DNA of 64,000 nt from Demequina sp. NBRC 110054 (GTDB taxonomy: Bacteria; Actinomycetota; Actinomycetes; Actinomycetales; Demequinaceae), in the NCBI RefSeq assembly GCF_002090115.1, contig NZ_BBRK01000004.1, positions 62,001-126,000 of the forward strand, read 5' to 3'. This document shows, piece by piece, positions 7,522 to 16,604 of the stretch. The notes under the pieces are model-generated. The model was not told the DNA's origin. It did not search any database and worked only from the letters and a program-made list of their open reading frames with translations. Each line of letters begins with the position of its first letter. The stretch's first letter is position 1. A program made the translations under genes and the position numbers.

Positions 7522-9786
7522 CTACTTCTGGCTGAAGGTGTCCTCCAGCACCGTGTCGATCGAGCCGCCGACGGTGACGGTGTAGGTGCCGCTGGGCGTC
7601 ACCCACTCGTCGTCGTCCGCGCCCCAGTACTGCAGGAGGTGCAGGTCCTCCTGGTCCTCGGCGGTGAACGTCACGGTGACGTTCTCGTGCTCGCCGGGCT
7701 CGAGGTCCACCGAGGCCCAGCCGGCGAGCCGCTTCGACGGCTCGTCGGCGGACGCCGGGAGCTCGAGGTAGACCTGGGCGACCTCGGTCGCCGCGACGTC
7801 ACCGGTGTTGGTCACCCGGAACTTCACGCGGATCTCGTGGGTGCCCTTGTGGCTGGTCGGGGTCACCTGCAGGTGGCTGTACTCGAACTCCGAGTACGTG
7901 AGGCCGTAGCCGAACTCGAACAGCGGCTCGACGTCCTGCGCCTCGTACCAGCGGTAGCCGATCTCCATGCCCTCGGAGTAGTCGACCTGGCGGATGTTGG
8001 AGGAGTCCATGATCCCCGGGAACTGCGCCTCCGAGGCGCCGGTGGGGGTCTCCTCGAGCGAGGCCGGGAAGGTCATCGGAAGGTGACCCGACGGGGAGAC
8101 CTCACCGGTGAGGAGCTGCACGAGAGCGGGGCCGAACTGCTCGCCCGGGTACCACATCTCGAGCACGCCGGACACGTCGTCGAGCCACGGCATCTCGACC
8201 GCCGAGCCTGTGTTGAGCACCACGACCGTCTGATCGTTGGCGGCCGCCACCGTCGCGACCAGCTCGTCACCGCCGCCCTGGAGCGACAGATCGGCGAGGT
8301 CGCTGAACTCCCCGGTGCGCTGGTAGCCGAACACGATAGCGACGTCGACGTCCGCGGCATCAGCCGCGGCCGACTCGAGGTCGCTGCCGTCGTTGACCAC
8401 GAGGGTCCCGCCGGCCTCGGCGATCGCCTCGGCGAAGGCCTCGTCGGGTGCGACGAGGTCCTCGCACGTCATCGTGCCGCCGCCACCGAACGCCCACTTC
8501 ATCGAGCACACGGAAGACGCGCTGATCCCATCGGTCGCCGTCGCCGACGCCGTGGCGCCGAACAGCCCGACCGTGAGGTCGTCGCCGAGCGAGATCGGCA
8601 GCGTGCCGTCGTTCTGGAGCAGCACAGAGCCCTCGAGCGCGGTCTGGAGAGCGATCTCCTTGTGCTCGTCGGTGGAGGCGTCCTCGACGGCCTCATCCTG
8701 GAGCGGGTTGTCGAACAGGCCTCCGCCGATGTACGCCTCGACGACGCGATGAGCGGCATCCAGGATGCGCTCCTGGGTGATCTCACCGGCCGCGAGCGCC
8801 GCGTCGAGGTTGTCGGGAGCGAAGTAGTTCGGCGCGTTGAGCTCCTGGTCCAGACCGTTCATGAGCGCATCCGCCGTCGAGTGCACGGCGCCGAAGTCGG
8901 ACACCACGTAGCCCTCGAACCCGATCTGGTCCTTGAGTAGCGTGTTGAGCACGTCGGCGTTCTCGCACGCGTAGGTCCCGTTGATCTGGTTGTACGAGCA
9001 CATCACGGACGACGTGCCGCCGCGCGTGATCGCGATCTCGTTGACGAGGCTGTACGACTCGACCAGGGTGCGCTCGTCCACGTTGGACGACGAGCTCGAC
9101 CGGTTCGTCTCCTGCTCGTTGGCGATGAAGTGCTTGAGGTCGGACAGCACGGCCTTGTCGGGGTCGTTCGAGTCCTCGATGCCGACGATCGTCGACGCAG
9201 CCATCAGGCCGGCGAGCACCGCATCCTCGCCGAAGTACTCGGGGGTACGGCCGGACAGCACCGTGCGACCGCTCGCGACGCCCGGTCCGAGGATGACGTT
9301 CTTGCCCATGTCGTAGGCCTCATCGGCCTGGGCGGCGCCCTTGAGCTCGGCGAGCTCGAGGCTCCACGAGGAGGCGACCGCGATCGGAGCCGCGAAGGCC
9401 GTGACGCCCTCGGTGAAGCGCACACCGTCGGGGCCATCGGTGTAGACGACCGTCGGGGTGCACGCGACCTGCGCCTCGTACTCGGCGGTCACCTCGCCCG
9501 TCCGCCGGTTGGTCCACTGGGTCTGCTCGGGGTTGTTGGCGGCCTGCTCGTTGAGCCAGCGGTAGATCTGGCTCTGCGTGCTGGCCTCGAGGAGGGCGTC
9601 CGCCCTCTCCGACGCGGTCAGCGACGTGTCCATCCACGCGACGGTCGAGCAGTCGACGACGCCGTCGTCCGCCACCTCGCCGCTCGCCTGAGTCCCGGGG
9701 AGCATCATCGCCGCCGCTCCCAGCAATGCCGCCGAGGCGATGAGGCGCCGGCGTGGCCCGAATCGGGCGCGCAGTACTGCTTCCAT
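7522..9786 (-). CDS. Secreted glycoside hydrolase family 3 (beta-glucosidase type)
   Basis: 754 residues. A positively charged N-terminus (RARFGPRRR) and hydrophobic segment (about 15-30) form a Sec signal peptide. The GH3 N-terminal barrel follows, with DGPDGVRF, the KHF substrate loop and nucleophile Asp297 in VVSDFGAVHS; most family members have SDW, so SDF is a variant. Then come the GH3 C-terminal sandwich and an FN3-like domain ending in the SGTYTVTVGGS region. It removes beta-linked sugars from non-reducing ends; exact specificity is unknown. ATG 9786 is preferred over 9807 because GGAAGG lies 8 bases upstream of it. A LacI-type operator sits just upstream, placing the gene in the rhamnose-glycan regulon. 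Confidence 0.9.
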   Translation of the reverse strand: MEAVLRARFGPRRRLIASAALLGAAAMMLPGTQASGEVADDGVVDCSTVAWMDTSLTASERADALLEASTQSQIYRWLNEQAANNPEQTQWTNRRTGEVTAEYEAQVACTPTVVYTDGPDGVRFTEGVTAFAAPIAVASSWSLELAELKGAAQADEAYDMGKNVILGPGVASGRTVLSGRTPEYFGEDAVLAGLMAASTIVGIEDSNDPDKAVLSDLKHFIANEQETNRSSSSSNVDERTLVESYSLVNEIAITRGGTSSVMCSYNQINGTYACENADVLNTLLKDQIGFEGYVVSDFGAVHSTADALMNGLDQELNAPNYFAPDNLDAALAAGEITQERILDAAHRVVEAYIGGGLFDNPLQDEAVEDASTDEHKEIALQTALEGSVLLQNDGTLPISLGDDLTVGLFGATASATATDGISASSVCSMKWAFGGGGTMTCEDLVAPDEAFAEAIAEAGGTLVVNDGSDLESAAADAADVDVAIVFGYQRTGEFSDLADLSLQGGGDELVATVAAANDQTVVVLNTGSAVEMPWLDDVSGVLEMWYPGEQFGPALVQLLTGEVSPSGHLPMTFPASLEETPTGASEAQFPGIMDSSNIRQVDYSEGMEIGYRWYEAQDVEPLFEFGYGLTYSEFEYSHLQVTPTSHKGTHEIRVKFRVTNTGDVAATEVAQVYLELPASADEPSKRLAGWASVDLEPGEHENVTVTFTAEDQEDLHLLQYWGADDDEWVTPSGTYTVTVGGSIDTVLEDTFSQK

Positions 9787-9825
9787 GAGGTATCCCTTCC
9801 TCGCCATTGAGTGTCCATACCGTGG

Positions 9826-9866
9826 ACTTGAACCGGTTCAAGTTCAGTCCACGTGAAACGTATCAA
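9826..9866 (-). promoter_or_regulatory. Tandem LacI-type operators upstream of GH3
   Basis: Perfect 18-bp palindrome ACTTGAACCGGTTCAAGT (9826-9843) containing TTGAANCGNTTCAA, flanked by an outer inverted repeat GTGGACT/AGTCCAC (9822-9828 and 9846-9852). A second, weaker copy, GTGAAACGTATCAA (9853-9866), matches 12 of 14 positions, and its centre is 25 bp from the first. The same motif occurs at the transporter and rhaD promoters. Confidence 0.75.
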
Positions 9867-9940
9867 GGGCAGGAACGACCTGCAACATTTGAAGTTTTAG
9901 GAGCGATTTCGGCGATTTGCCGGATCTCCGGGCCCCTGCG

Positions 9941-10966
9941 TCAGGCCGTCGTGCCCCGGATCACCAAGGTGGGGGCGATGTCGACGGCCCGATGCTCGTG
10001 CGCGGGGTCGTCGATCTCCTCGAAGAGCAGCCCCGCCCCGACTGCACCGATGGCCCGGCCTCCCTGCCGCACCGTCGTGAGCGGCCTGGGGGTGTCGCGC
10101 GCCGCCTGGTTGTCGTCGTAGCCGACCACCGCCACGTCCTCGGGAACCGCGACACCGGCCTCGACCAGCGACTGCACGAGGCCCGCGGCGAGCAGGTCGG
10201 ACACCGCGAACACCGCGTCGATCTCACCCGAGCGCACCGCCTCGGCGAGCTCGCCCCCGGCAGCCCAGCCCGAGGCACGTCTGAGGTTCGGCACCTCGAC
10301 CGTGCGAGCGATCGTCAGTCCGTGGGACGCGAGCTCAACCTCGAACCCGCGCACGCGCTCATCGACCGGAGGTAGCATGCGGAGCCCGTACACCAGGGCG
10401 AGGCGCGTGCGCCCCGTCTCGAGGAGATGACGCGCGACGAGCCCTCCGCCCCTGACGTTGTCCGCGTGCACCGAGCAGAAGTGCGCGGGATCGGCGCGAT
10501 GGTTGAGAAGCACGAGCGGACGCTTGCGCGCCGCCTCATGCCTCACGCCCTCGTACTGCTGCTCCGAGTTGAGGCTGAGGAGCGTGCCGAGCGCACGGGC
10601 ACTCTCGAACATCCCGACGTAGCGGAGCTCGCGGCTCAGGGACTGGCGCGAGTCGGCGGCCAGCACGAAGGCCTCCCGCTCATCCGCGACGGACTCGATC
10701 CCGGCGAGGATGTCGGTGAAGAAGGAGTTGCTCAGGTCGCTCAGCACCGCACCGACGATGGGCGCGGTGCCCGTGGCGAGTGAGCGTGCGGTCGCATGCG
10801 GGACGAAGCCGAGCTCGGAGATGGCCGCCTCGACCCGCCCCCGCGTGGCGACCGCGACCCGATCGGGGTGGTTCAGGACATGCGAGACGGTCCCCTTCGA
10901 CACCCCCGCGAGCGCGGCGACATCGTCGATCCGCACCCTGCCGTCGTCGCCCCTCGCGTGACTCAC
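9941..10966 (-). CDS. LacI-family transcriptional repressor (paralogue 1)
   Basis: 341 residues: an N-terminal LacI helix-turn-helix (RIDDVAALAGVSKGTVSHVLN, about 11-31), the hinge region ending near HATARSLATG, and a periplasmic-binding-protein-like effector domain (about 65-341) that would bind a sugar and release DNA. The start is GTG 10966 with only a weak ribosome site. It lies 28 bp downstream of a second LacI gene with clearly similar sequence over its whole length (shared SDLSNS, LVETGR/LLETGR and VGYDDN motifs). Both lie at the end of the transporter-rhamnosidase operon. It is a candidate reader of the TTGAANCGNTTCAA operators; its ligand is unknown, and rhamnose or an oligosaccharide is inferred from context. 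Confidence 0.88.
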   Translation of the reverse strand: MSHARGDDGRVRIDDVAALAGVSKGTVSHVLNHPDRVAVATRGRVEAAISELGFVPHATARSLATGTAPIVGAVLSDLSNSFFTDILAGIESVADEREAFVLAADSRQSLSRELRYVGMFESARALGTLLSLNSEQQYEGVRHEAARKRPLVLLNHRADPAHFCSVHADNVRGGGLVARHLLETGRTRLALVYGLRMLPPVDERVRGFEVELASHGLTIARTVEVPNLRRASGWAAGGELAEAVRSGEIDAVFAVSDLLAAGLVQSLVEAGVAVPEDVAVVGYDDNQAARDTPRPLTTVRQGGRAIGAVGAGLLFEEIDDPAHEHRAVDIAPTLVIRGTTA

Positions 10967-10994
10967 AGGCCCAGCGTACGGCGATCTCCCCTGC

Positions 10995-12035
10995 TCAGGG
11001 GCTCGCGACGGTGCTGCGACGCACTACGAGCGTCGGCGCGAGGTGCACCATCCGGTGCTCGTGATAGGGATCGTGGAGCTCCTCGAACACCAGGTTCGCG
11101 CCCGCCGCGCCCATGCCCTCGCCCGGCTGCCTGATCGTGGTGAGCGGAAGGGGGCTGTCCCACGCCGCGCGGTTGTCGTCATAGCCGACGATGGCGACGT
11201 CCTCCGGGATCCGCACCCCCGCTCCCGAGAGCGCCTGGGCGACGCCGGCTGCGACGAGGTCCGCGATCGCGAAGATCCCGTCGATCTCTCCGCGCTCGAT
11301 CCGGCTCAGCAGCGCCCGCCCCGCGCTCCACCCGTACGCGCGGTTGAGCTCGCCGACGTCCTCGCGAACCACCGTCTGCGCGAGGAGCTCGCCCGCCTCA
11401 TCCTCGAAGCCACGACACCTGTCCGCGACCGGCTGGAGGGACTCGGGCCCGCCCACGAGCGCGAGGCGTCGCCTGCCCGTCTCCACGAGATGCCGCGCCG
11501 CGAGCCGACCGCCCTCGTAGTTGTCGGTGTGCACGGCGCAGTGCGTGCCGTCGTCGCCGCGGTAGTTGAGGAAGACCAGCGGCCTGCCCGCGCGGTACCC
11601 GTCCGCGAGCGCGCGGTAGTGGCTCGCGTCGTTGATCGTCACGAGCGTGCCCATCGTCTGGGTCGCGGCGAACGCCGCGAGGTATCGCCGCTCGCGCTCC
11701 AGATCGGAGTCGGTGTTCGCCATGAGCACGAACGTCCCGTGCTCCGAGGCGATGCGCTCGACTCCTCGCGAGATGTCGACGAACAGGGAGTTGGAGAGGT
11801 CGGACAGGATGAGGCCGAGCGCACGCGTCGAGCCGGAGGCGAGCGACCGCGCTGGCCCGTGGGGGCTGAAGTCGAGCTGGGCGATCGCCTGCTCCACCTT
11901 GTCCCGCGTGCGCGGCGACACCCTCTCCGGGTGATTGAGGACGTTGGACACGGTGCCCTGTGACACGCCCGCGAGCGCGGCGACGTCCATGATCGAGGCG
12001 CGCTTGGCTCCGTTGCCGGCGTCCGACTCCGTCAT
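10995..12035 (-). CDS. LacI-family transcriptional repressor (paralogue 2)
   Basis: 346 residues from ATG 12035 (AGGA eight bases upstream): HTH SIMDVAALAGVSQGTVSNVLN, then a sugar-binding effector domain with DLSNSLFVDI, CAVHTDNYEGG and VAIVGYDDNRAA. An upstream ATG at 12089 overlaps the stop codon of the GH43 gene as ATGA and would add 18 Arg/Pro-rich residues; it is possible, but the added sequence does not look like a LacI N-terminus. The gene is probably co-transcribed with the transporter and glycosidase genes. It forms a tandem pair with the similar gene at 9941, implying local duplication, with the two proteins perhaps sensing different ligands or forming heterodimers (inference). Confidence 0.87.
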   Translation of the reverse strand: MTESDAGNGAKRASIMDVAALAGVSQGTVSNVLNHPERVSPRTRDKVEQAIAQLDFSPHGPARSLASGSTRALGLILSDLSNSLFVDISRGVERIASEHGTFVLMANTDSDLERERRYLAAFAATQTMGTLVTINDASHYRALADGYRAGRPLVFLNYRGDDGTHCAVHTDNYEGGRLAARHLVETGRRRLALVGGPESLQPVADRCRGFEDEAGELLAQTVVREDVGELNRAYGWSAGRALLSRIERGEIDGIFAIADLVAAGVAQALSGAGVRIPEDVAIVGYDDNRAAWDSPLPLTTIRQPGEGMGAAGANLVFEELHDPYHEHRMVHLAPTLVVRRSTVASP

Positions 12036-12085
12036 GCGCTGAATCCTAGGCGGCGGGACCCCATTGTCGCGGCGCCTCTCCGGGT

Positions 12086-13138
12086 TCATGCCATGTCCTC
12101 GATCCGCCATTCGTCGTACCAGTCGATCAGCACTCGGCCGTCGTCCGCGAAGCGGATCGGCAGCCAGACGTAGCGGGCTCGCGAGGGGTCGGGCACGGTG
12201 AGCTCACGCATCCCGGTGTCCTCGGCACCGGCCTCGATCTGCGCGAAGTACTCGTCGAACAGGTCGTACGCCTCGGAACCGTGAGCGTCGTAGTCGGGCA
12301 GCCAGCGGTCCCCGAGCGCGATGTGGAAGTCCTTGCCCGGGACGTTGAAGACCGAGCTCACCTGCGTGCGGTACGAGGTGCGCGACGCATCGTCCGGATG
12401 AGGGTCCCCGACGACGGACCACGGCCCGTGGATCGTGTCCGCCACGGCGACCTCGGAGGCGTTCGGGTAGTAGCCCGTCGTCCCTGAGGTCACGAGGTAC
12501 TGCCGTCCTCCGTGGCGGAAGAACGACGGCGCCTCGCGCGTGAACGGCGGCCGCCCGTGGTGGAAGTGCGTCGAGTAGTAGCCCGTCACATCCGTGTAGT
12601 CGTCGGTGAGGTCGGCCACGATGAGCTCCGAGTGCACGCGCTCGAAGATGTAGTAGCCCTTGCCGTCGTGCGGATCGACCACCAGATCGAAGTCGCCGGC
12701 GTACATGCCGAGGGGCCGGAAGTCGGCCTTCGCCATCGTGTAGGGCCCGAGGATCGAGTCGGCGACCAGCGTGGACGAGAGCTGCACCGAGCCCGACATG
12801 ACCTTGATCCAGCACACGTACTTCTTCGTGTGAGGGTTGTAGAGGATGTGGGGACGGTCCATCCCGCGCCCGGGATGCAGCGGCGAGGTCGAATCGTCCT
12901 CGACGGGCGGGATGATGACGCCCTCGTCCTTCCAGTTGTACAGATCCGTCGACGAGTAGCAGCGCACTCCCCAGTGCCAGATGCCCGAGCCCGGGGTCGT
13001 GAACTCCTTGTTCTCTCCGTACCAGTAGTAGGTGCCGTCGACCTCCATCACCGAGCCGCCGTGCGCCTGGATGGGCTTGCCGTCGGTGTCCAGCCACTCC
13101 TGGCCGGGATGGAAGCTGTCGTAGATCGGCGCGGTCAT
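12086..13138 (-). CDS. GH43-like glycoside hydrolase
   Basis: 350 residues, no signal peptide, hence cytoplasmic. The N-terminal AHGGSVMEVDGTYYWYGENKE, the blade motifs GRGMDRPHILYN and FTREAPSFF, and the general layout fit the five-bladed propeller of GH43, closest in feel to the subfamily that includes exo-beta-1,3-galactanases. Subfamily and substrate cannot be fixed by eye. The start at ATG 13138 has AGGAGG seven bases upstream and overlaps the GH78 stop codon as ATGA, so the two are translationally coupled. It presumably works with GH78 on imported oligosaccharides such as rhamnose-bearing arabinogalactan or pectin fragments (inference). Confidence 0.82.
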   Translation of the reverse strand: MTAPIYDSFHPGQEWLDTDGKPIQAHGGSVMEVDGTYYWYGENKEFTTPGSGIWHWGVRCYSSTDLYNWKDEGVIIPPVEDDSTSPLHPGRGMDRPHILYNPHTKKYVCWIKVMSGSVQLSSTLVADSILGPYTMAKADFRPLGMYAGDFDLVVDPHDGKGYYIFERVHSELIVADLTDDYTDVTGYYSTHFHHGRPPFTREAPSFFRHGGRQYLVTSGTTGYYPNASEVAVADTIHGPWSVVGDPHPDDASRTSYRTQVSSVFNVPGKDFHIALGDRWLPDYDAHGSEAYDLFDEYFAQIEAGAEDTGMRELTVPDPSRARYVWLPIRFADDGRVLIDWYDEWRIEDMA

Positions 13139-15726
13139 CGCGCATCCTCCTGGGTCTCCGCGAGGGCGGCTCCGCCCTCGATGGTCGCGGTGTAGTGGTG
13201 GGTTCCCGCGTGTGCGCTGTGCGTCGCACCGTCCGGAAGGACGACGGAGGCCGTCACCCCGTCCGGGACGACGACGTCGAGCACGAAGGCGTCGCCGTCG
13301 AGCGTCCATGCGACCCCGATCAGCCCGAAGGGGCTGAGGTGTCGCGCGGACGCCGAGGTGAGCCCGCCGCCAGGACGGGGTCGGATCTCCACCTCGCGAT
13401 AGCCGGGCGCGACCGGGGCGAGCCCCGCGACGACACGGTGCAGGAAGTCGACCACCCCGCCCAGCGCGTAGTGGTTGAACGACGTCATGTCTCCCGGGTT
13501 GATGCTGCCGTCAGGCAGCATCGAGTCCCAGCGCTCCCAGATCGTCGTCGCCCCCATGGACACGGGATAGAGCCACGACGGGCACTCCTGCTGGAGCAGC
13601 AGACCGTACGCGTCGTCGAGATGCCCCGAGGACGCGAGCGCGTCGCAGATGATCGGCGTGCCGACGAAGCCCGTCTGCACGTGATGGCCGCCCGCGCGGA
13701 CCGCCTCGCTCAGCAGGTCGCCGAGCCGCTCACGCACCGCGGCGTCCTCGACCAGGCCGAACTCGAGACCGAGCGCGAGCGCGGTCGGGGCGTCGGCGAT
13801 GCCCGCGAGGTCCGAGAACCACCGAGCGCGGATGGCCGTGACCACGCGGTCGGCGAGCGCGCGGTAGCGAGCCTCGTCCTCCGCCTCGTCGAGCAGCGCC
13901 GCCACGTCGGCCACGATGCGCGCCGACTTCACGACGTAGGAGCTCGCGACCAGGTACTTGTCGGTGCGCGCGAGGCCCGGGTCCTCCGGCGGCGCGGCAG
14001 GGTCGAGCCAGTCGCCGAGCTCCATCGACCCCTCGACCACGTCGTCGGGGCCGACGCGCAGCTCGAGGTGGTCGACCCAGGCCTTCATGCTCGCGTACTG
14101 GGCCGCGAGGACGCCGAGGTCGCCGCGGCGCTCGTACATCGTCCACGGCACGATCGCGGCAGCATCGCCCCACGCGGCCGAGGCGCTGCGCGGGAATCCG
14201 CACTCGACCCACGGCACGAAGTTCGGCACCCAGCCGTCCGGCTCCTGCTCGGCCGCGACGTCCTTGAGCCATGAGGTGAGGACGCCGTCGGCGCCGTAGA
14301 GGAACTCCGCGGCCGGCGCGAACACCTGGATGTCGCCGGTCCACCCCATCCTCTCGTCTCGCTGCGGGCAGTCCGTCGGGAGATCCACGAAGTTGTCGCG
14401 CATGCTCCACACGGTGTTCTCGTGCAGGCGGTTGAGCATCGGATCGCTGCACTCGAACCAGCCACGACGCTCCATGTCGGTGTGGATCGCGACCGCCTCG
14501 ACGTCGCCGTCGGACAGCTCGCCGGGCCAGCCCTCGAGCTCCGCGTAGCGGAACCCGTGGATGGTGAAGCGCGGCATCCACGTGACCGGACCGTCACCCG
14601 CGGAGGTGTACGAGTCGACCGAGATCGCGAGCCTGAGCGGCCTCGTCCCGAGCTCGTCGTTCTCGAGCACCTCGGCATGATGCAGCCGCACGGTATGGCC
14701 GACGGGCGCGTCCACCGCGATGCGCAGGAGACCCGAGATGTTCTGGCCGAAGTCGAGGCGGATGCGCCCGTTCGGGCGGCGCTCGACGGTCACGGGCGCG
14801 AGAGCCTCGATGGGCCGCACGGGCTCGCCGATCGCCGCCTCGAGGCGCGCGGTCACGGACGATGCGGCACGCGCCTCGGGCCGGGACCACGAGGAGTCGT
14901 CGAAGCCGGCGACGTCCCACCCGAACGGGACCAGACGCGCGTCGTAGGTCTCCCCCTCGTACAGCCCCACGCGCACGGCGGGGCCGGGGAGGGAGCGCCA
15001 TGCGTCGCCCAGCGGGACGATGCGGGTCGCGCCGGACGCGTCCGCCACCTCAAGCTGGAGCAGTGTCCCCACGTGCTCGCCGTAGACGTCCCACAGTCCA
15101 CCGTCGAAGCCGATGCGGCCGCGGAACCAGCCGTCGGCGAGCTCGACCGCGAGGGCGTTCGGGCCCTCGCGCAGCAGCGCGGTGACGTCGTGGACGCGGT
15201 AGCGCAGGCGATGCGTGTAGCTCGTCCAGCCCGGGGCGAGGTGCTCGTCCGAGACGGGGTCGCCGTTGAGCGCAGCGGTGAAGACGCCTTGGGCCGTGGC
15301 GTAGAGCCGCGCCCGCACGGGGACCTCGGGCAGGTCGAACTCGGCGCGCAGCAGATGCGAGGGGCGCAGCTCGTGCGGAGCGGCCGCCGACGGGACGACG
15401 AGCGGCTCGGTCCAGTCCGTGGCGTCCAGCAGTCCAGCCTCGACGACGAGGGGCGCGCTCCAGTCGGACCACTCCCCGTGCGAGGACACGCGGATCGAGA
15501 CGTCGACCGCCTCGCGCGAGCCGAGCGGGGCGAAGGGCCAGTCGACGAGGACGCCCGTCGCGCTCGCGAGGTCCGCGACCTGCTCTCCCGCGGCGCCCAC
15601 GGCCCGGGCCTGGGCGACCTCGGGAGCAGCCGCATCGTCCAGGTGCCACGAGAGCCGGGGCGTGGAGGTGCCGAGCCCGAGGGCGTCCGCGCGAAGCTCC
15701 GCGCGGACATGAGTGACGGCGGTCAT
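13135..15726 (-). CDS. Alpha-L-rhamnosidase, glycoside hydrolase family 78
   Basis: 863 residues, about the usual GH78 length, no signal peptide. Domains in order: N-terminal Ig-like/beta-sandwich domains (to about 400), an (alpha/alpha)6 barrel (about 400-770) and a C-terminal beta-sandwich. Seen: the LDFGQNISGL motif, the catalytic-acid region PTDCPQRDERMGWTGD and the second carboxylate region ATTIWERWDS followed by SFNHYALG. It releases L-rhamnose from oligosaccharides in the cytoplasm, feeding rhamnose isomerase, RhaB and RhaD. ATG 15726 overlaps the permease stop as ATGA, and the gene overlaps the GH43 start at its other end, so it sits inside one operon with the transporter. Confidence 0.95.
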   Translation of the reverse strand: MTAVTHVRAELRADALGLGTSTPRLSWHLDDAAAPEVAQARAVGAAGEQVADLASATGVLVDWPFAPLGSREAVDVSIRVSSHGEWSDWSAPLVVEAGLLDATDWTEPLVVPSAAAPHELRPSHLLRAEFDLPEVPVRARLYATAQGVFTAALNGDPVSDEHLAPGWTSYTHRLRYRVHDVTALLREGPNALAVELADGWFRGRIGFDGGLWDVYGEHVGTLLQLEVADASGATRIVPLGDAWRSLPGPAVRVGLYEGETYDARLVPFGWDVAGFDDSSWSRPEARAASSVTARLEAAIGEPVRPIEALAPVTVERRPNGRIRLDFGQNISGLLRIAVDAPVGHTVRLHHAEVLENDELGTRPLRLAISVDSYTSAGDGPVTWMPRFTIHGFRYAELEGWPGELSDGDVEAVAIHTDMERRGWFECSDPMLNRLHENTVWSMRDNFVDLPTDCPQRDERMGWTGDIQVFAPAAEFLYGADGVLTSWLKDVAAEQEPDGWVPNFVPWVECGFPRSASAAWGDAAAIVPWTMYERRGDLGVLAAQYASMKAWVDHLELRVGPDDVVEGSMELGDWLDPAAPPEDPGLARTDKYLVASSYVVKSARIVADVAALLDEAEDEARYRALADRVVTAIRARWFSDLAGIADAPTALALGLEFGLVEDAAVRERLGDLLSEAVRAGGHHVQTGFVGTPIICDALASSGHLDDAYGLLLQQECPSWLYPVSMGATTIWERWDSMLPDGSINPGDMTSFNHYALGGVVDFLHRVVAGLAPVAPGYREVEIRPRPGGGLTSASARHLSPFGLIGVAWTLDGDAFVLDVVVPDGVTASVVLPDGATHSAHAGTHHYTATIEGGAALAETQEDAR
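15014..15025 (+). repeat. Copy of GGGACGATGCGG inside the GH78 gene
   Basis: Exact 12-mer, here simply part of codons for Arg-Ile-Val-Pro on the minus strand. Recorded because it is the only exact coding copy and sets the background for judging the intergenic copies. Confidence 0.5.
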
Positions 15727-16604
15727 CCCTTCACCGCTCCCTGCGTCATGCCCGCCATGACCTTCTTGTTGAGGAAGATGTAGAGGGCGAGGGTGCCGAA
15801 CACCGTGACGGAGATGCCCGCGAAGAGCGGGCCGTAGTCGACGGCGCCGTACTGGCCGGTGAAGTTCAGCAGTCCGACCTGGATGGTCCTGAGGTCGGCC
15901 TTGGTGACGAACGTCAGCGCGATGAGCAGGTCGTTCCACAGGAAGAAGAACTGCACGAGCGCGACCGTGAAGATCGCGTTCCTCACGAGCGGCACGGTGA
16001 CGCTCCAGAAGATCCGGTAGACGTTCGCGCCGTCGAGCGTCGCCGCCTCGAAGACCTCCTGCGGCAGCTGCCGCATGAAGGTCGCGAGCATGAACACCGT
16101 CAGCGGCATGCCGATCGCCGTGTACGTGATGATCAGCGGCCAGATCGAGTTCGTGATGCCTGCCTGGTAGTACACGTTGAACAGCGGCAGCAGGATCATC
16201 TGCGTGGGGATCATGATGCCCGCGAGGAACATCACGAGGATCACGCTCCTGCCCTTCCAGATGAGGATCTGGAGGGCGTATGCCGCCGCAGTCCCGAACA
16301 CGAGGATCAGTCCGAGCGAGGGGAAGACCGCGAGCACCGAGTTCTTGATGTACGTGGCGAGTCCGCCCTCGACGAAGGCCGAGATGTAGTTGTCCAGGTT
16401 GACCTGCTGCGGCAGCGCCCAGAAGGGCTCCGAGAGGAATTCGGGCTGCGTCTTGAACGAGCCCATGAGGATCCAGAACATCGGGTAGACGACCGTCAGC
16501 AGGAGCAGGCCGACCCCGATCCAGCCAGGGAGCCTGCGCACGCGCATCCTGAGGGGCTTCTTGCTGCGACGCGCGGGCGCGTCGCCGAGGGTGGCGGAGC
16601 TCAC
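15723..16604 (-). CDS. Carbohydrate ABC transporter permease, MalG type (CUT1)
   Basis: 293 residues with six predicted membrane helices and the cytoplasmic EAA loop EAATLDGANVYRIFWSVTVPL that docks the ATPase. Starts at GTG 16604, overlapping the previous permease stop as GTGA, and its own stop overlaps the GH78 start. It forms the inner-membrane channel with the MalF-type permease at 16601 and receives sugar from the lipoprotein at 17577. No ATPase gene is present here; many actinobacterial CUT1 systems share a common MsmK/MalK-type ATPase encoded elsewhere. Confidence 0.93.
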   Translation of the reverse strand: MSSATLGDAPARRSKKPLRMRVRRLPGWIGVGLLLLTVVYPMFWILMGSFKTQPEFLSEPFWALPQQVNLDNYISAFVEGGLATYIKNSVLAVFPSLGLILVFGTAAAYALQILIWKGRSVILVMFLAGIMIPTQMILLPLFNVYYQAGITNSIWPLIITYTAIGMPLTVFMLATFMRQLPQEVFEAATLDGANVYRIFWSVTVPLVRNAIFTVALVQFFFLWNDLLIALTFVTKADLRTIQVGLLNFTGQYGAVDYGPLFAGISVTVFGTLALYIFLNKKVMAGMTQGAVKG

